Origin: a bacterium
GTDB taxonomy: Bacteria > Hydrothermota > Tepidihabitantia > SM23-42 > JAOAFX01
Direction of reading: 5' to 3'
Length of the DNA: 64,000 nucleotides
NCBI GenBank assembly: GCA_036382775.1
Contig: DASVHD010000010.1
Coordinates: forward strand, 1-64,000
The position numbers and the translations under genes were made by a program. Shown here piece after piece: positions 54,386 through 63,470 of the stretch (the stretch's first letter is position 1; each line of letters starts with the position of its first letter). Below the pieces are notes generated by a model. The model had not been told where the DNA came from, made no database searches, and was given only the letters and a program-made list of their open reading frames with translations.

Positions 54386-56484
54386 TCCCCGTACAAGCTG
54401 CTATATATGATCTGTCGTGCCATAATAAGCTTCACGTAATTCTGCGTTTCACTGTACGGTATCAGCTCTATGAACTCGTCAAGTTCGGCATTGGGGTCCT
54501 GGGCAAGCCATTTCTTGACCTTGACCGGCCCCGCATTATACGCGGCCAGTGCCAGCGGCACGGAATTGAAATCGCTGGTCACCAGTCCGTAGTAATAACT
54601 TCCGAACCGGATCGAAGTTTCCGGATCGTAAAGGGAATATTGATCGATACCGAAATCGCGGGCGATCAGCCGGCCCGTGGAGGGGATTATCTGCATGAGC
54701 CCGCGGGCATCCGCCGTGGAAGTGGCGCGGGGGTCGAACAGGCTCTCCTGCCAGATCAGTGCCAGGGTCAGGATCGGGTCGGTCTTCTGTTCCATGATAC
54801 TGAAGGCGTAACGCACCGGATAGATCATGTTCATGAATTCCCTGGGAAAATTCCTGATACCGCGCAATTCGGCGAGCGCCTTAATTTTCAGACCAAAGTT
54901 AACGGACAGCCGGTCGGCGCCGCAAAGACGGCACAAGCCCATGAGATAACACAGGTCCTGCGCTGACATGTCCTCGATCATTTCCAGTTCAGCCGCCACC
55001 GCCTCAACATCATTGAGGGCGAAATATCTGATCGCCCGGCTGACATGCAAAGAATCCTCGTGATCAAAGGTCACGGTCGAATCCCCCCATTGCTGGACCC
55101 ATTGGCTCAACGACAATGAATCAAAGACCACGGTCTTTCCGATTTTAAACAGGGAGTAGTAAGATAACGGGTACCGTCTGAACAGCAGCGCTTTCAGGCT
55201 GTCAGTGGGCTGGTTTAAACGATCCTTCGCGCGGATCTGCCAGTAGAGAAAACCGGGTTCGGTACTGTCATCCAGCACCGAGACGACCTGGTCCAGCCTG
55301 CCCAGACGGTATAGTTGCATGGCGGCCCGGAAACGCGTTCCCTTTTCCTTGACCTGCAGGAACACCTGAACCGCGGACAGCGTGTCGCCGATATCTTCAA
55401 GCAGGAATGCCTTGCGTTTCAGCGCCCTGGTCGCGTACCGGCTGTTCTTGTGAAGGCTGCATAACGAATCATATATGCCGATCGCCCGCGCGTAATCCAT
55501 CTGGTCTTCACAGATCCTTCCCCGGTAGTAGAGCGCTTCGGTCCAGCCGCTGTTCCTGAAATTGGCGAGCGCGCGCTCGAACTGGTTCCGGTTATATGCG
55601 ATCATGCCCAGCAGGTAATAGATCTCGCTGTCGCGCGAAGCCTTCTGGAACTGCTTTATGGCATCATCATATTTTTTCTGATAATAATAGACCTTGCCAC
55701 ACGCCCCGTGCTCTGCGGCGGTCAATGGTTTTACCAGCGACAACGCATAGTAAGCGCCGCTGGACCGCGGATATTTTTTTATCAGTCGCCAGGCGGTTTC
55801 CTTGATCTCGGTCCGTCGGTTCTGCTTTTCATACACCTTGAGCATGACATGGTCCCGCAGCGATGCGTCCTTCAGCTTACCGAGATCCTTTTTTACCGCC
55901 GCGATATCCGATGCCGCCAGCAGCATGTCAAAGAGCAGGCTCTGGTACCGGTCGGAAAGGTAATTATCCACCGAATCTATGCTGCCAAGCACACTCAGTG
56001 CGCTGTCGAATTTGTTTAAGGCATAATAGGTTTTTGCCAGGTACATGACCCGGTAGTTCGCCGGTTCGACATTTCTTTTCAAGTATTCGATCGCGCTGTC
56101 ATAATCGGCCCGGTTGTAATGCGCGATCCCCTTCAACAGGTTATCATCGGCCAGGGATAGTACCTTGTCCCACCGCTGGGCGTTCAGGGCCACCCGCAGC
56201 ATCAAATCCACGGGTAGGACAGCGGACCACGCCGTGCTATCAAGCAGGCGCTCGGCTTTTCCGTACTCACGCTGGTCAATGTACATCTGGAGCAGGACCT
56301 GCGCATGCTCCGGCGAATACGATGTCGCGGGGGCGGTCATGTTTTTCAAAATAACATATGCATAAAGCGGATTATCGCGGTATGTCCGCTGAGCTTCTCT
56401 GACATAATCAGGCTCGGGTATGGCTTTTACCTCGGGCCGCGGACAGGATATGATGAGGATAAAAAAGATTATTGATTTACGCAT
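54361..56484 (-). CDS. Soluble-lytic-transglycosylase-like lipoprotein with TPR superhelix
   Basis: 707 residues from ATG 56484, chosen because it starts a lipoprotein signal (MRKSIIFFILIISC, lipobox IISC) and sits 8 nt from a -10 box; the frame extends 12 codons further. Residues about 30-530 are TPR-like helical repeats (HYNRADYDSAIEYLKR, YYQKKYDDAIKQFQKAS). The SLT domain is C-terminal: IWQESLFDPRATSTADARG with catalytic Glu, LMQIIPSTG and LALAAYNAGP. It cleaves peptidoglycan glycan strands in the periplasm, probably outer-membrane anchored. Confidence 0.92.
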   Translation of the reverse strand: MRKSIIFFILIISCPRPEVKAIPEPDYVREAQRTYRDNPLYAYVILKNMTAPATSYSPEHAQVLLQMYIDQREYGKAERLLDSTAWSAVLPVDLMLRVALNAQRWDKVLSLADDNLLKGIAHYNRADYDSAIEYLKRNVEPANYRVMYLAKTYYALNKFDSALSVLGSIDSVDNYLSDRYQSLLFDMLLAASDIAAVKKDLGKLKDASLRDHVMLKVYEKQNRRTEIKETAWRLIKKYPRSSGAYYALSLVKPLTAAEHGACGKVYYYQKKYDDAIKQFQKASRDSEIYYLLGMIAYNRNQFERALANFRNSGWTEALYYRGRICEDQMDYARAIGIYDSLCSLHKNSRYATRALKRKAFLLEDIGDTLSAVQVFLQVKEKGTRFRAAMQLYRLGRLDQVVSVLDDSTEPGFLYWQIRAKDRLNQPTDSLKALLFRRYPLSYYSLFKIGKTVVFDSLSLSQWVQQWGDSTVTFDHEDSLHVSRAIRYFALNDVEAVAAELEMIEDMSAQDLCYLMGLCRLCGADRLSVNFGLKIKALAELRGIRNFPREFMNMIYPVRYAFSIMEQKTDPILTLALIWQESLFDPRATSTADARGLMQIIPSTGRLIARDFGIDQYSLYDPETSIRFGSYYYGLVTSDFNSVPLALAAYNAGPVKVKKWLAQDPNAELDEFIELIPYSETQNYVKLIMARQIIYSSLYGDYSGVGSD

Positions 56485-56492
56485 GCCTGATG

Positions 56493-56520
56493 ATTCTATC
56501 CAGAAAATGATTCGGGTCAA
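56493..56520 (-). promoter_or_regulatory. Promoter of the slt-like gene (leaderless type)
   Basis: Minus strand TTGACC (56515-56520), 16-nt spacer, TAGAAT (56493-56498), 8 nt before ATG 56484. Confidence 0.65.
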
Positions 56521-56558
56521 GACCGCCGGTGTGTATTTCGAATCAAATAACTTGAAAT

Positions 56559-59500
56559 TTATTTTAAAAACACTACTTTTTCGACCTTACAGTATGCATC
56601 AGCTTCGAGTTTTATAAAATATATTCCGTTTGCTAATTCTCCTGTTTTCAAAGGAACTTCATTCATGCCGGTATGTGCTTTGTTTGCAAATAACTTGTTT
56701 ACCAATCGGCCCGTAACATCATACAACTTAATGATCACCTGACGTTCATCCGGCGAATTGAATCTGATCTTGATCATTCCTTTTACCGGATTGGGATAAA
56801 TCCTATCCATAGAAAACGGCCGGCTGATCATGATCTCGCTGCCCTGTGGTCCACCGCCACCGACTATTTGCTCATAAATTTCAAATCCGCTTAAAACCGC
56901 GAGTGAACCGCTAAGCTTTTTAACTTTGATGGTTATTTCATTATCTGCCAAGCACGAATCCGGGATCCAGGTTTCCTGAATCACCTGCTCACAAGGATTG
57001 ACCCAGCGGTTATGATGCAGAATATCGTCAATGCTGAAATCGAGCTTGATCTTGTCCGGTTCCTGGTGATAATAGGTCCACTTGATCTTGTATTTCTTGT
57101 GGGGCGAATGCAAGGTCAAATGATAGATTAATTCCGTAGAATCGTAGTCTATGGTTTTGAAGTCTTCACTGCCGTAAGCTAAGAAACCATCACGCTGTAC
57201 CAGTACCGGCACCGGTGTTTCCGTCCCCAGATCAAAGGAATATACAGGAATCTCTTCGGTCAAGGGAAGGTTGAGATAATAGATGTAGCCCAGACTGTCC
57301 AGTTGGCTGTATTCGGTCCAGATCAGATCCAGGGATGGCGTTTGATTCTGTTTTTTTGGGTTGAACAGTATCTGTGGATAATTGATCAGATCCGTAGAAT
57401 AGTTGATTTCAACCGGGTCAATTAACCCGCTGGCTGGGATCGCGCCGTAATAGAGATGCGATAAATACCCATCTTGCTTGGTCCAGGCAAGATAGGAACC
57501 GCTGGCAATCGGATTTTCGCAGGCCGCAATGGTTATGGGTTGACTTAAGTTTTCGGTATTGGTCCAGCCAAAGCGGTACCGGATGGAATCTTTGGCGGTC
57601 CATAACAGTTGCACCTGATCGCCATTAACGGCAAGCGACGGAAAATCAACATTATTGCTTGTATTTATGTCGAACAATTGCCGATTGATCATGGAATCTG
57701 TAATGGTATAATATCTCATGGCCGTACTGTCGCCTTCCCATAAAATATGGGTAATGCCGGCCAAGTCATTCGTGATCGAAGGTGATATCAATAACGGCAC
57801 CAAGGAATCACGGTAGGTCAGGGTATCCACGGGATTGGGCGTCTTAATGATCGTGTCAATGATCTGGTAGGCAAAGGCATCGGGATTAGTCAACGCGAAT
57901 GTCCCATAGATCAATGCCGGGCCTTCCACAACTACAATATGGGGATAGGGCTCGCCCGGCGTAGGATTGATGGTCGGTCCATGATAGGATTTGAAGGTTA
58001 CATAGGCCATAGTGTCTTTGACCGCCAATGAGGGCGCGCCCACGCCCCAGAGATAGGTGCCGTAGGTATGAAACAGCAATTTCGTAGGTTTGGACCAGGA
58101 AACGCCGTTGTAAGAACGCATTCTCAAGTATTCCACATAATACGGCATACCTTCGAATTCCTGGTAGCCATGATAACACCAGATGCAGTAGAGTTTGCCG
58201 TCAGCGCCCATAGCAAGTGCTGGATATTTGCCTTCACCTAAAAATCCAGGTTCTGACCAAACCGTATCTTGTAAGACCGTATAATAAATATTATCTCCAT
58301 TGGTAAACACTAAATGCAGAATGCCATTATTGTCTTTTAACATGCGGTGCGCATTATTGTAGGCCGTGGCTTCAGGAATCTCTGATTCAGTAATCTGGGT
58401 GATATTTTGATTGGCTGATGGCAGATTGATGATTTTGCGTACCAGATAATAACTGGTCCCTACTTTTTCGGTCCATAGGGCAAATAGCTTCGGTCGTGTT
58501 ATACCACCCGTAACAAAACCTTGAGGGTACGAGGACACATTACTTAAAGTAGACGAAAGATTCCCTAGGGCTTGCCATGTGTTCGCACTAAGGCGACGTG
58601 CACAATAGATATCGTCGAGATATTTCCACATCACAAGATCCTTGGAAGCAAGATAAGTGTAACCTTCAATACCCTCTGGCGAACAGTCGATATTTGCGGT
58701 AACAATTTCCGGATTTTGTGGAATATAAGCTGTCCCGGAACGTATAAAAGATAAATACACAAGTCCAAAATTTTGACCATCATCGCCTTCAAATGTGATC
58801 CGTGCTTTATCATTGCCTGCCCAAAGCGCAGGCGTGCCGAACGCCGTACAGTTTGGTATGGACAGAGACTGCCAGGAACTCGATTGGCCAATTGTACGGT
58901 AATACAGTTTTAATGGCCCAGAATAATTTGCTGGTATATAGTCATACCCGATCACAAAAAGCCGATCATCTGATGGATTATTGATATCTCCCCGGTCGAT
59001 ACCAATGCTTGGAAATTGTGCTGAATTATTGCTACCGGGCACCGATGAAAAATTTGACGCAGCCGGGTTGCTCAAAACAAAGCTGACCATTTGCATATTA
59101 CTGGCATCATTTTTATTTTTGAACAAAATATAACCACTGTCAGATGGAAAACCAGCAGTTATGGCAAACGATGGCGGACTGAGACTGTCTTCGATCGGAT
59201 ACCACCCAGAGATTTCATTCATTTTATGAGCATAGATATCGCATGTGTGCCATTGATTGCTCAGCCAATAAGAACAAAAATAACCGCGAAACCAACCAGC
59301 AGTTCCTTTTTCACCCGACCAATAGATCGATCCCCAGACTACATAAGGCGTGCCGGTACTGGTAACGGCAATAGCCGGATTGCAGTGACATCCATTCGCA
59401 TTATATCCTGGAATTGGCAAAGGTTCTGATATGAAACTATTGCCGCCATCTGTCGAACGCAGGCAACATAGTTCACGTTCTCCCCAATCACCGATGATAC

Positions 59501-61910
59501 AAGCCGTATACACATTATTCCCATACCTAATTGTCTTCGCCCCATTATTAAATGCACTCATCTTAGAGTATGATGATCGAGCAATGGTGCCACAAACAAT
59601 AACTACCTCATTTGACCAGTTGGAAAAATGTTGATATCCAGTATCATAACAGCGTACTTTATATGTGTATTCATGCCCAAATTGCACATCAGTATCAATA
59701 TACTGGGTTAAATTTGATTGTGGTATATCTTTCCAGCTATTATTCCATGCTCCGTTATCTACTTTTCGGGCGATAATAAAACCTGCTTCTCTACCTGAAA
59801 AATCTTGCCAGGTCAATTTGATTGAAACCATGTTAGGTGATATTGCATTTAGAAAATTTGGACTTTTTATTGCAATAATATTTATTTGTTTTAGATTTGG
59901 TTTATAATTATGTTTTGTAACAGTTAAGTCTGCTGAGCCTTCATACAATCCACTGGGAATAGGTCCCAAGTAAATTTTACCATCGTTTCCGCTATAACCT
60001 GTAATATGAATACCTGCAGACCCAGTGTTTTCGTTCCAAATACATCCAAATGCATCGCTTAATGGGTTATATTGTGCGTCGTGTACATAAACTGGATAAA
60101 TTTGACCCCATTCAGCATTACCTGGCCAATCAAGAGATAATGTTTGGGGAATATCTGTCCATGCATATAATGTAGGATCTCCGAGTAAAGTCAGTCCATA
60201 AATACAATATCTGTATAATGTATCTCTAGTATCATGCAGAGCATAGGCAAGCGGAACATAGAGATATTTTGCTAATGAAAGTGCATTCCCTAATCTATAG
60301 TTATTAATCCGATGAAATAACCAATAGTCCAAATTTTCTGATGGTCCCATCGTTGGTGGAGTACACCATCCACTTTTGGAATTCACTACACACGCTACAA
60401 AACCACCATTGTTGTTATTAATTAAATGTTCTGCAATACAATCTTCGTTTTCATATAAGTAATTGAATTCACCAACATTGCAGGCAATGGATACTAGTAT
60501 TCCGTTTTTAGGATAATTTATCAAAGCATCAGCGGTTATAGTAGTGAATAAATTAGACCCACTTTGATATACAAATGCAGAATAACATCCATGGGAGGCA
60601 ATATGCACAAGTCCAAAACCTACATTTAAAGAGTCTTTAAGTATTTCCTCATTTAAATTTCCACTTGTTTGATAAAGCTTTGATTTTTGCCAATTATCCG
60701 GAAATAAATATGCTATATAATTGTTAATTATATCACCGTAATACGCCGGATCGGTAAAAAGCCTAATAGCAGGTAATAGAATTTTCGTCAAATAAACAGC
60801 AGGTGGATTTTTTTCATACGTGTTCCACTTATTATAATATGCAAGAAGCTCTGTGATATTTTCCACAGGAATCCTGCCAATGTGAATGTCAGCATAAAGG
60901 TCAACATCATCCTCAGCTTCTCCAAAAACGGAATTGTTATTACCATCCCAATTTCCTTCAAGTGCACTAAAATACAAATCACTGCAAATATCACTACTGC
61001 GCCACTCAACTAAACGGTAAGGCAAAATATCGATGTCTCCGATAAGCAATACATATTGTATTCCATAATTATCAAAATAATATTTTATAAAATTGCGCAT
61101 CTTTTCTGCATCATCTCTACCGGAGAGTGAGGAAAAATCCGATGGTGTTTTAACAATAGTACCTAAACCTGTTTTTGTTTTCCAATTCACGAGTTCTTGA
61201 ATATAGCTCGCGTTTGCTAGTGTCTGCGATGTTATAATTAATAAATCATATGATTCATTCCTTTCTGATATGATCGGTGGATGATTATTTTCTACGTCTT
61301 GAGGATTGATGACTATACTTTTTACTTCTTCTGCGAAAGCTGCATATTGTTTTGCAGTTAAGGTTATCTCATTATCATAATCATCAATCCATTCTATTTC
61401 CAGTTTAACATGTGTATAAATCTTCACTGTCCTTGATGCAGGCAAATATTGAAGGGGAAAAATCAGAATCCCGCCTATTCGAAATCCATCTTTTGTGCCT
61501 GTTCGCGAGATTTCTGTCATCTTTCCTGGATAATAAGTATTCAGAGCATATAATGAATCATTAGGCTGAACAAAAACAATGCTGTCGGTGTCTGAGACAC
61601 ATCTTGGGTATTGAATAGGATACAAATAATACTTCCCTGATAAAATAACGCTATCTAGAGGTATACATTCAGCGCGCGTGATTGTTGCATTTAGTGGTAC
61701 TATTATGTTGAAAAAGACTTTTGGAATCATTGGAAAACCAACTTTTTCTGCATAAAAATCGTGCTCATCCGCATCAATAATATCATAGCCATCTAACTGT
61801 CTAAAATTGAAAGTATCTAGTGGAAAAGCAATATTTTTACACCATGTTCCGGCTCTCAAAAATGCCATAGAAAGAAACAGCAATAATAAGCATTGTTTGC
61901 TCGTATTCAT
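56559..61910 (-). CDS. Exported C25 (gingipain-like) protease, very large, with sorting tail; AT-rich
   Basis: 1783 residues. Signal peptide MNTSKQCLLLLFLSMAFLRA, preceded by AAGGAGGG. The C25 domain (about 220-590) has YDLLIITSQTLANASYIQELVNW-type start, QYVLLIGDIDILPYRLVEW, DLYADIHIGRIPVENI, catalytic H440 (HIASHGCYS) and C477 (VSIACNVGEF), with the 37-residue spacing seen in the other C25 protein. An FnIII-like module (about 680-770) and a sialidase-like beta-propeller region with repeated short motifs follow, then a discoidin/CBM-like module and the sorting tail (YPNPVKGMIKIRF to KVVFLK). Base composition is well below its neighbours, most strongly in the catalytic half. Confidence 0.85.
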   Translation of the reverse strand: MNTSKQCLLLLFLSMAFLRAGTWCKNIAFPLDTFNFRQLDGYDIIDADEHDFYAEKVGFPMIPKVFFNIIVPLNATITRAECIPLDSVILSGKYYLYPIQYPRCVSDTDSIVFVQPNDSLYALNTYYPGKMTEISRTGTKDGFRIGGILIFPLQYLPASRTVKIYTHVKLEIEWIDDYDNEITLTAKQYAAFAEEVKSIVINPQDVENNHPPIISERNESYDLLIITSQTLANASYIQELVNWKTKTGLGTIVKTPSDFSSLSGRDDAEKMRNFIKYYFDNYGIQYVLLIGDIDILPYRLVEWRSSDICSDLYFSALEGNWDGNNNSVFGEAEDDVDLYADIHIGRIPVENITELLAYYNKWNTYEKNPPAVYLTKILLPAIRLFTDPAYYGDIINNYIAYLFPDNWQKSKLYQTSGNLNEEILKDSLNVGFGLVHIASHGCYSAFVYQSGSNLFTTITADALINYPKNGILVSIACNVGEFNYLYENEDCIAEHLINNNNGGFVACVVNSKSGWCTPPTMGPSENLDYWLFHRINNYRLGNALSLAKYLYVPLAYALHDTRDTLYRYCIYGLTLLGDPTLYAWTDIPQTLSLDWPGNAEWGQIYPVYVHDAQYNPLSDAFGCIWNENTGSAGIHITGYSGNDGKIYLGPIPSGLYEGSADLTVTKHNYKPNLKQINIIAIKSPNFLNAISPNMVSIKLTWQDFSGREAGFIIARKVDNGAWNNSWKDIPQSNLTQYIDTDVQFGHEYTYKVRCYDTGYQHFSNWSNEVVIVCGTIARSSYSKMSAFNNGAKTIRYGNNVYTACIIGDWGERELCCLRSTDGGNSFISEPLPIPGYNANGCHCNPAIAVTSTGTPYVVWGSIYWSGEKGTAGWFRGYFCSYWLSNQWHTCDIYAHKMNEISGWYPIEDSLSPPSFAITAGFPSDSGYILFKNKNDASNMQMVSFVLSNPAASNFSSVPGSNNSAQFPSIGIDRGDINNPSDDRLFVIGYDYIPANYSGPLKLYYRTIGQSSSWQSLSIPNCTAFGTPALWAGNDKARITFEGDDGQNFGLVYLSFIRSGTAYIPQNPEIVTANIDCSPEGIEGYTYLASKDLVMWKYLDDIYCARRLSANTWQALGNLSSTLSNVSSYPQGFVTGGITRPKLFALWTEKVGTSYYLVRKIINLPSANQNITQITESEIPEATAYNNAHRMLKDNNGILHLVFTNGDNIYYTVLQDTVWSEPGFLGEGKYPALAMGADGKLYCIWCYHGYQEFEGMPYYVEYLRMRSYNGVSWSKPTKLLFHTYGTYLWGVGAPSLAVKDTMAYVTFKSYHGPTINPTPGEPYPHIVVVEGPALIYGTFALTNPDAFAYQIIDTIIKTPNPVDTLTYRDSLVPLLISPSITNDLAGITHILWEGDSTAMRYYTITDSMINRQLFDINTSNNVDFPSLAVNGDQVQLLWTAKDSIRYRFGWTNTENLSQPITIAACENPIASGSYLAWTKQDGYLSHLYYGAIPASGLIDPVEINYSTDLINYPQILFNPKKQNQTPSLDLIWTEYSQLDSLGYIYYLNLPLTEEIPVYSFDLGTETPVPVLVQRDGFLAYGSEDFKTIDYDSTELIYHLTLHSPHKKYKIKWTYYHQEPDKIKLDFSIDDILHHNRWVNPCEQVIQETWIPDSCLADNEITIKVKKLSGSLAVLSGFEIYEQIVGGGGPQGSEIMISRPFSMDRIYPNPVKGMIKIRFNSPDERQVIIKLYDVTGRLVNKLFANKAHTGMNEVPLKTGELANGIYFIKLEADAYCKVEKVVFLK

Positions 61911-61919
61911 TATCCCTCC

Positions 61920-62528
61920 TTAGAAAAAACAACCGATCCCAAGTTGAAAAATATGGCTATCTAAATTCACATTATCAGCCAATGGTCTTACTGCCACACT
62001 CAATAATGAAGTGGATTGTTTCATCCCGATAGAAAAATGTTTTGTTATCCAAATACGTTCGATAACATGAAGGTCAACACCCCATCCAGAGCTTGAATAT
62101 ACATCTGTTGGAGAATGATTAAAACTATATTCACCAAAACTATACATAACATCAATCCCCGGTTTAAATGAAAATATCCAAACTGGGATATCGTAACCTG
62201 TGCCAAGCGATACATTTTTTAGTTCTAAGAATTGCGGGCAGGTTGTCGGACCCCCCAAGCTACCTATGGTGGATATTCGGGATAACGATATAGTTACCGG
62301 TACATGCTCAATAGGGTAAATTTCAATTTCGACCTCAGGAAGCATTGTTTTATTATCTGTCAGGTTCCACGGATCAATTGATGACGGATCCTCTAAATGA
62401 AGAGGACCATATCTCATGCTAATTCCTATGAGACCCTTTGATTGACTGCTAGCAGACTCAACATTTGCCTTCTGTCCATAGCTTAGTACGGCAATGAATA
62501 ACGAACAAGAAAAAATCAATTTACGCAT
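61920..62528 (-). CDS. Small exported, probable outer-membrane beta-barrel protein, unknown function
   Basis: 202 residues with signal peptide MRKLIFSCSLFIAVLSYG. The mature part alternates hydrophobic and polar residues (KGLIGISMRYGPL, VPVTISLSRIS, FSIGMKQSTSLLSVAVRP) and ends in phenylalanine (FQLGIGCFF), the usual barrel terminus. It resembles small 8-strand porin-like proteins; no family recognised. GAGGAG is 6 nt before ATG 62528. Nine nt separate it from the C25 gene downstream, with the same AT-rich composition, so the two form an operon and may have arrived together. A -10-like TATAAT (62552-62557) is upstream without a clear -35. Confidence 0.65.
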   Translation of the reverse strand: MRKLIFSCSLFIAVLSYGQKANVESASSQSKGLIGISMRYGPLHLEDPSSIDPWNLTDNKTMLPEVEIEIYPIEHVPVTISLSRISTIGSLGGPTTCPQFLELKNVSLGTGYDIPVWIFSFKPGIDVMYSFGEYSFNHSPTDVYSSSGWGVDLHVIERIWITKHFSIGMKQSTSLLSVAVRPLADNVNLDSHIFQLGIGCFF

Positions 62529-62887
62529 TTCATCTCCTCAATCATATTATGATTATACATTTATTGACTTCATGGTCTTTAATCTGTCATATTTCTTTTT
62601 ATTAGACATAATCTAATATCATATTATATTATTACATAGCTGTTTGTCAAGAGATGACTTAAACCTCGATTCAAACCATAATTTTAAGAATTTTTTTGCA
62701 GAGCTAAAGCTCTGTCATACTGCGCGATAAATAAATATTTAGTTATAAAGTAATTGTGCAATCAATATATATTACTAAATACTAGATAAAATAATTACAA
62801 AATTACTACATCTCATTTCCTACTTATTAAGTTATTAAGTTTGAATAACTACTTCCTACTTATTATCTTATGAGCTTATCGGTTTTT
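62529..62887. other. AT-rich intergenic region with short direct repeats
   Basis: No gene is seen. A small hairpin CAGAGCT/AGCTCTG lies at 62699-62714. Two imperfect direct repeats containing TTCCTACTTATTA occur at about 62803-62840 and 62848-62875, within AATTAC/TTATTAAG low-complexity sequence. No promoter with a -35 and -10 pair is convincing on either strand. Confidence 0.5.
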
Positions 62888-63307
62888 TCAGGAAACTATC
62901 AGCTCCTGCTCGTTGAAAAAGAACCGTATCTCCCGCTCCGGATTTTCATCGGGCGCCGACGCGTGCACAACATTCTCGCCGGTCGAAGTGCCGTAAAGAT
63001 GCCGGATCGTGCCCGGCGCGGCTTTCTTCGGATCCGTGGCGCCGACCACCTCGCGCAGCTTCTTAGGTCCTTCAGGATGCTGCAGGCAGCATACCACGAT
63101 CGGTCCGGACGAAATGAAATCGCACAACCAGTCGTAGAAATCCTTGTCTTTGTGGATCTCGTAGAACCTGCCGCCCTGTTCCCTGGTAAGCTGGATCAAC
63201 TTCATGCCCACGATCTTGAATCCGGCGTCGATTATATGTTTCAGGATCGCGCCGATAAGGTTTCTTTTAACGGCGTCGGGTTTGATTATCAGTAGTGTTT
63301 TGTCCAT
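62888..63307 (-). CDS. ndk: Nucleoside diphosphate kinase
   Basis: 139 residues from ATG 63307. The frame continues 14 codons upstream, but those overlap the promoter. Motifs: KTLLIIKPDAVKRNLIG, LTREQGGRFYEIHKDKDFYD, GATDPKKAAPGTIRHLYG and the phosphohistidine H115 in NVVHASAPDENPEREI. Equilibrates nucleoside di- and triphosphates. Monocistronic, transcribed from a leaderless-type promoter divergent from the thermonuclease-like gene. Confidence 0.96.
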   Translation of the reverse strand: MDKTLLIIKPDAVKRNLIGAILKHIIDAGFKIVGMKLIQLTREQGGRFYEIHKDKDFYDWLCDFISSGPIVVCCLQHPEGPKKLREVVGATDPKKAAPGTIRHLYGTSTGENVVHASAPDENPEREIRFFFNEQELIVS

Positions 63308-63312
63308 AGCCA

Positions 63313-63340
63313 AGTATACAAAAAAAGGAATTTTTGTCAA
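63313..63340 (-). promoter_or_regulatory. Promoter of ndk (leaderless type)
   Basis: Minus strand TTGACA (63335-63340), 16-nt spacer, TATACT (63313-63318), then TGGCT and ATG 63307. Confidence 0.82.
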
Positions 63341-63352
63341 CCGACTCAAAAT

Positions 63353-63411
63353 TCACCCCCTCCTTTTTCCTCCCCCCTCGAGGGGGAGGGTAAGGGTGGG
63401 GGGAGGGGGTA
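63353..63411. repeat. CCCCCTCGAGGGGG palindromic element between ndk and the nuclease gene
   Basis: CACCCCCTCCTTTTTCC, then TCCCCCCTCGAGGGGGAGGG, then TAAGGGTGGGGGGAGGGGG. It sits exactly between two divergent promoters. Same family as 44225 and 50212. Confidence 0.85.
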
Positions 63412-63436
63412 GCCATTACAACATTCAGAAAATCAT

Positions 63437-63464
63437 TTGACAATCTTTTTTTTCTGAATATAAT
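63437..63464 (+). promoter_or_regulatory. Promoter of the thermonuclease-like gene
   Basis: TTGACA (63437-63442), 16-nt spacer, TATAAT (63459-63464), 6 nt before an in-frame GTG (63471) and 12 nt before ATG 63477. Confidence 0.78.
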
Positions 63465-63470
63465 GGAACG

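Noticed and set aside
62803-62875. Direct repeats considered as a CRISPR fragment
   Set aside because: Two imperfect AT-rich copies with no regular spacers and no cas genes.
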